In this document: piece after piece, positions 59,183 to 64,000 of the stretch | Numbering within the stretch: the first letter of the stretch is position 1 | How the letters are laid out: each line of letters starts with the position of its first letter | Source of the DNA: Adineta vaga | Lineage: Eukaryota; Rotifera | Length of the DNA: 64,000 nt | Assembly (NCBI GenBank): GCA_021613535.1 | Contig: CP075496.1 | Coordinates: forward strand, 9,858,001-9,922,000 | Direction: 5' to 3' | Notes under the pieces: model-generated | What the model was told of the DNA's origin: nothing | The model's database searches: none | What the model saw: only the letters and a program-made list of their open reading frames with translations | Position numbers and translations under genes: made by a program

Positions 59183-60520
59183 ATGTGTACGTATTCAGTA
59201 GCATTTGGTTTAAAACAAACACTTGTTCAAACAACATTTGTAGCACATAGTGATCCACCAACAGGTTATGATGTGATTATTAAATTTCATTCGGCAAAAG
59301 TTCGTTCTTGAAGAATTTTTTCCAAAATTTTTAATCTTATTCTTTGTTACTACTGTAGGATTTACCAAAAACATTTCTTGTCAGACATACCGATCCATAT
59401 TTTATTGCTAAACTTGATCAGCAACTTTCCTATACGTAAATATTGATTTTTATATAAAACAAACCTTTCCATTTCGTTTTCTTACAGATCAGCTATTGCA
59501 TCAAAGACATCATCACCTATTTGGAATGATGAAGAATGGGTTGTTCGAAATATTCCAATTAATGCTAAATTATCTGTCAAAGTCTACGATAAAGATGATG
59601 ATAAACTTATTGATAATTACATTGGAAATTTTGATATTCTTGATCTTATCAACTACACTGCTCCTTTAGAAGGTCATAAAATTTCAGGTCCATTTGGTCA
59701 ACATAATGGTAATTTTTATTTATCTATTCATTCGATGCCATCATCTGACGAAACAAAACTTTTACCTCGATATACATTCGATGGTCCTTGTCGATATTTT
59801 CGTCATGATTCATTTGCCGTTGGTCGTTTAACTATGCTTAATGCTGATTGCGTCTATTCAACATGGAAAATAGAAATACGACGGATTTCGGCATTTTTTA
59901 ATCCATATGATCGACAACATTGGAATAAGAAATATCGAGCTGCTCAAGCTATATTTGGTAATTCTCCTTTAACATTAGCATCACAAAGTACCATCAAATT
60001 AGCTCATAAAGCCTTACATGGTCAAACATTGAAAAATGCGGAAAATGGTCACATACACGACGCTGAAGATCTCTGGACAACAATCTTCACCGATCGAACA
60101 ACAAATCAGATCAGACCGTGCGTTTATACATATATTATTGATGAGCATACGTGGCGATTCAGTCAAACAGGTTCTCAGATTTTCACCGATTTTGCAAGTA
60201 AACATGCATTATTAGCTAATTGTTCGGAGTATGTCCGTTATGCTGGAGAATTTCATCCTCGACCAAAACATGGCTGGAATAAATGTGATGATGAATGGGA
60301 ATTAGTATTTGATAATGGATCAGGCACATATGCACCTGCTGTGAATCTGCTCAATAATTTAAAAGAATTATTAATGTTTAACTTTCCTGGATTGAATATT
60401 GTAACATATGATCATGATGATCCACAATTGAAAGTAAGTATAGAAGAATTAGAGAAATTTATGGAAGCTCATTTAACTGCTACTACAAGTACACATGGAC
60501 TATTTTGTTTATGCGATTGA
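59183..60520 (+). CDS. C2-domain protein with conserved C-terminal domain, 408 aa, three exons (paralogue 1)
   Basis: Exons 59183-59299, 59359-59435 and 59488-60520 join in phase. Residues about 28-150 form a C2 domain: YDVIIKFHSAKDLPK, HTDPYFIAKL, SSPIWNDEEWVVRNI, KLSVKVYDKDDDKL, with aspartates in the usual Ca2+-binding loops (TDPY and DKDDD). The C-terminal 250 residues carry a conserved domain (GPCRYFRHDSFAVGRLTML, WRFSQTGSQIFTDFASKHAL, WELVFDNGSGTYAPAVNLL, NFPGLNIVTYDHDDPQLK) that I associate with fungal and rotifer C2 proteins; its function is unknown. Probably a Ca2+-dependent membrane-binding protein. A second copy begins at 63272. Confidence 0.8.
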
Positions 60521-61062
60521 TATTTTCGTTGTCATCTGAAAAATAAAAAAAAACTGACAGTTCTCAATAGAAAACTGAATGTTTTTTTCTATGACAATTA
60601 TATGTAGTACAAAGTAAATTTATAATAGAGAATAGTGTAATCTTGTTCTCTGTATTATCAAGGAAATAGATTTCAAGTTAATTTTGGACGTAGTAAGACA
60701 TGTTATTTAAAAGAAATATAAATATTGCGTTGGCAATTTTGTTCAAACTCTAAATTAAATTTTTTCAATTATCAATGTTATAAGAAAACTATAGGTATGG
60801 TCTCCTAGTACAATTTATTATCTGATCTGTACAAAACTTATTCAATAAAATTTATGAAATGAAGATAAAAAGACGAAGAAAATAGAGTACGTCGAATATA
60901 AATTTACATCCTATGTTCAATTCATGTTAAGAAAAAGAATTGATTGTGATCAACAACTCACGATATATATATAAATATATATGTTTGTCAAGACATGTAA
61001 GATGACATCATTAGTATCCATTATATCCATATTGCTAGTATATATCTATAAACTCTCTACTA
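60521..61062. other. Intergenic gap
   Basis: AT-rich with a TATATA run near 60964-60980; nothing recognised. Confidence 0.4.
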
Positions 61063-62420
61063 ATGTCAATTGCTACCAATAGTGTTACATTGTAAGTTGA
61101 CTTGATACACTTCTTTCTTATATTCTATATGATTTGAATTATCTCTAGTGTCGCAGTCCTACTCTGGGTCTGATCGTTTTAGTCGCTTTCGGCATTTCAG
61201 GAACAGTTATTCTTTCTCTGATCAGTGTTTATTTACCAAATAAAGGCAATGATCTTGCTTCATGTTCGTATTCTTTTGTCAAGAGAAAAATTGATATGAA
61301 TATTTAGTTCAAGAAGATCTAAATTTTGTTTACTTTTACTAGTAACAATATGTACGTTATCGTTTGCACCGATGACTTCTCAAAGTACTGGCAATGCACC
61401 ATCCTATGTCGATAATGCCGATATAAATAATGATAGTACAGCAGATCTTATCGTTGCTAATTTTGATGATGGTACTATAAATACGTTTCTTGGAAATGGA
61501 AATGGTACGTTTCGAAGTCAAACTACGTTATCAACTGGTGGAACGAATACTAAACCAAATGCCTTAGCAATTGGTGATATTGATAAAGATGGTGCATTGG
61601 ATGTAGTCGTAGCAAATAGTGGTACAGGTACTGTTATAGTCTTTCTCGGTAATGGAGATGGAACTTTAACATCGCAAACCACATTTTCAATTGGAACTAG
61701 TTCAGTACCATTAGGACTTAGTCTTGGTGATTTGAATAGTGATGGTAATCTTGATTTAGTTGTTTCAGATAGTATCAATAATGTTGTCTTAGTATATCTT
61801 GGAAGTAATACTGGTTCATTCACATTAATACGTACACTCTCTAGTGGTGTTGATTCAGCACCTTATGGAGTTGCTATTCAAGATTTGAATGGAGATGGTC
61901 AATCAGATATTGCTGTTAGCAATAGTGGATCTAATAATGTTGGTATATTTCTAAGTAATGGTGAAGCAACATTTGCAGATCAAATAACATATACTACTGG
62001 TGCTATGCCTGTTTCACTTATTATTATTGATTTAAATAAAGATGGTCTCTACGATATTGTTACAGCTAATTATATAGAAAATACAATTAGCGTACTACTA
62101 ATAATGGAGGTGGACGTTTTAAAACACAAAAAGTTTTCTCAACTGGTTCGGGTTCTTCACCTTATTCAGTTTATTATGGTGATTTGAATAGAGATAATAA
62201 TGTTGATCTTGCTGTTGCTAATTATGGGACAAATAAAATTGGTATATTTCTGGGAAACGGTCATGGAAATTTTAGAATACAGAAAACGTTTTCAACTGGG
62301 GATGGATCCAGTCCGAATGATATCACTATTGCAGATTATAATAAAGACGGCCGATTAGATGTTATTACTGCTAATTCTGGAAAGAATTCAGCAAGTATTT
62401 TCTTAAGTACATGCTCATAA
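61063..62420 (+). CDS. FG-GAP/VCBS-repeat type II membrane protein, about 404 aa, one frameshift
   Basis: Exons 61063-61091, 61157-61263 and 61343-62420. A short cytosolic N-terminus leads into one TM helix (GLIVLVAFGISGTVILSLIS) and a linker, then at least six FG-GAP/VCBS units, each with a DxNxDG-type Ca2+ loop (DINNDSTADL, DIDKDGALDV, DLNSDGNLDL, DLNGDGQSDI, DLNKDGLYDI, DLNRDNNVDL, DYNKDGRLDV) followed by FLGNGNGTF-like turns: a beta-propeller. Near 62098-62103 one base is missing between SVLL and NNGGGRF, so the last two or three repeats are out of frame; one added base would restore it. Probably an extracellular adhesion-type propeller, a family greatly expanded in bdelloids. The frameshift may be an assembly error. 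Confidence 0.8.
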
Positions 62421-63271
62421 TTCCAAAATTGACTTGAATATCTCCGATCAACACAATTTAGTATAATATGAACCATTAAAATTGATTTTCTTCAATATTT
62501 TTTCTTTTTTTCTAATGAACATAACGTCTTATCAAGATTGAATCTATTCACTTATTTAATTCTATATTGAACTGATGTTTTTCATGTATGTTGTAATTGA
62601 TAAATAGAATACATAATCAAAATGAAATACTGATCGAATTGATTTTGTTTCATATATCATTCTCTTCATCTATTATGATTAAATTGTAATTCAATACGAA
62701 GATCTCAATTATGATCGACTTAACTTTAACGATGGCTTGTTCTTTTTTCTCACGTACGAACAAACATGTACTTTATTATAAATGACCTCTATGTTTTTCT
62801 TGTCTTTCTCCTTACTCAATCATTGTAAACAAATACGACAGGGGAGTTCTTTTTATGCATGTGAAAAGTATATTTTAAGCTGAATACAAACGTCTTTAAC
62901 AGTTATTCTTCTTCTTTCTTTTTTCTTCCTTCCGAAAACACTAGAGCGTCAGCCAAAGAGAAGGAGCGTTATGTTAGGGTGTGTGCAATGCGATAATAGA
63001 TAAAATTGCCTAACGTTACATAGAGAGAATAAAAAAGAAAGAAAGAGAAAAAGATAGAACGACAAAGAATAAAAGAGAAAAAACAGCTAACAACGTGACA
63101 TTTTTATACTCTTGACGAGTCACTTCAAAATTATACAAAAAAAGACAACAAACAAGTCGCCTTCTGTTTCTACTACTTTGAAGAATGTCTGGTAAGTTAA
63201 AAAGATTAATCATACGTACAAGTACCAAAAAATTCATTTCGTTTTTTATTAGAGCATACATTTAAGAACTG
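62421..63271. other. Intergenic gap
   Basis: AT-rich, with AG-rich low complexity near 63021-63080 in front of the second C2 gene. Nothing coding recognised on either strand. Confidence 0.4.
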
Positions 63272-64000
63272 ATGTCATCACCTTCGATATCATCTGGCCT
63301 TGAAAGTACATTATTAGAAACAACATTCTCTCTATTGGATGAATTTCAGCAACATTATGATGTCGTTATACAATTCTTTTCAGCTGAGGTATAAAAAATA
63401 AAAATTATTAGTCGTATAATCAAATTTCCTTCTTTTTCTAAGAATATACCAAAAATGGATGTTGTTGGACATGCTGATCCATATTTTATTGCTAATATTG
63501 ATGATTGTGTAATATTTACGTAAGTATTATTATTTATAAAACTTAAGTTTAATATAATTGCATTTTTTTCAGATCTAGTATAATTCCTAACACAGCAACA
63601 CCGAAATGGGAAGATGAAAAATGGATTGTTCGAAATATTCCAATTAATGCTAAATTATCTGTCAAAGTCTACGATAAAGATGATGATACAGTCAATGATG
63701 ATTATATTGGACAATTCGAGATTTTAAATTTAATTAATTATCATGCTCCACCAAAAGGTCATGAAATTCGTGGTACACTCAATCATCTTAATGGATACTT
63801 TCATCTATCTATTCATTCGATGCCATCATCTGACGAAACAAAACTTTTACCTCGATATACATTCGATGGTCCTTGTCGATATTTTCGTCATGATTCATTT
63901 GCCGTTGGTCGTTTAACTATGCTTAATGCCGATTGCGTCTATTCAACATGGAAAATTCGAATGCGGCGCATCTCCGTTTTTTTCAATCCAGATGATCGAC
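63272..64000 (+). CDS. C2-domain protein (paralogue 2), truncated by the window end
   Basis: Exons 63272-63388, 63443-63519 and 63573 onward, running off the window. The first two exons have exactly the lengths (117 and 77 nt) and phases of paralogue 1 at 59183, so the genes are tandem duplicates about 4 kb apart. C2 marks: YDVVIQFFSAENIPK, HADPYFIANI, KVYDKDDDTVNDDYIG. The N-terminal two exons have diverged considerably, while the stretch from HSMPSSDETKLLPRY to DCVYSTWKI is essentially identical at DNA level. Function as for paralogue 1. Confidence 0.8.

Noticed and set aside
1-64000. tRNA or rRNA genes
   Set aside because: No convincing cloverleaf or rRNA core sequence was seen by eye on either strand. 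A tRNAscan-SE or Rfam scan would be decisive and could not be run.

Overview
This window is eukaryotic: AT-rich DNA, genes split by very short introns (about 55-75 nt, GT-AG), clear gene-sized gaps and no operons. The gene families point strongly to a bdelloid rotifer (Adineta/Rotaria type): F-box proteins with diverged leucine-rich tails, TPR/ADP-ribosyltransferase proteins, FG-GAP repeat membrane proteins, a divergent rhodopsin-like GPCR, and a decayed fungal-type glycoside hydrolase that looks horizontally acquired. The species cannot be fixed from the sequence alone. Exon structures below were built by hand from splice signals and reading phase; no transcript evidence was available.

Layout. 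0-10 kb: a GPCR (-), an F-box/LRR gene (+), a foldback element, and a frameshifted GT61 glycosyltransferase (-), followed by about 3 kb of apparently empty DNA. 9.7-18.4 kb: a wrecked TPR/ADP-ribosyltransferase pseudogene, two nearly identical tandem stand-alone ADP-ribosyltransferases, an intact FEM1 ankyrin E3-receptor gene, and a GH51 arabinofuranosidase pseudogene. 18.6-22.3 kb: an SK-type calcium-activated K+ channel (-) and a frameshifted secreted endonuclease/exonuclease/phosphatase-fold gene. 22.9-30.0 kb and 47.3-54.4 kb: two inverted, nearly identical copies of a giant gene (about 2,240 aa) joining ankyrin repeats, a WWE-like segment, a coiled coil, a DEVH-box helicase with HA2/C-terminal domains, a nucleotidyltransferase-like domain and a PARP catalytic domain. 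The roughly 17 kb between these arms holds two F-box/LRR genes, a second foldback element, a nocturnin-like gene, two orphan single-pass membrane proteins, an UNC-93-like transporter and an NAD-dependent epimerase. 54.4-64 kb: an F-box remnant, a CCCH zinc-finger gene, two C2-domain paralogues (the second cut by the window end) and, between them, an FG-GAP gene.

The most interesting content is the ADP-ribosylation theme (PARP fused to helicase and nucleotidyltransferase, twin mono-ARTs, and a TPR-ART relic) and the large inverted duplication, whose copies are almost identical except for sharply bounded diverged tracts at the N-terminus and in the coiled-coil linker. Gene conversion between the arms, with the diverged tracts escaping it or under diversifying selection, is the simplest reading. 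Several otherwise intact genes carry single-base or dinucleotide indels, so assembly error and real gene decay both have to be considered.
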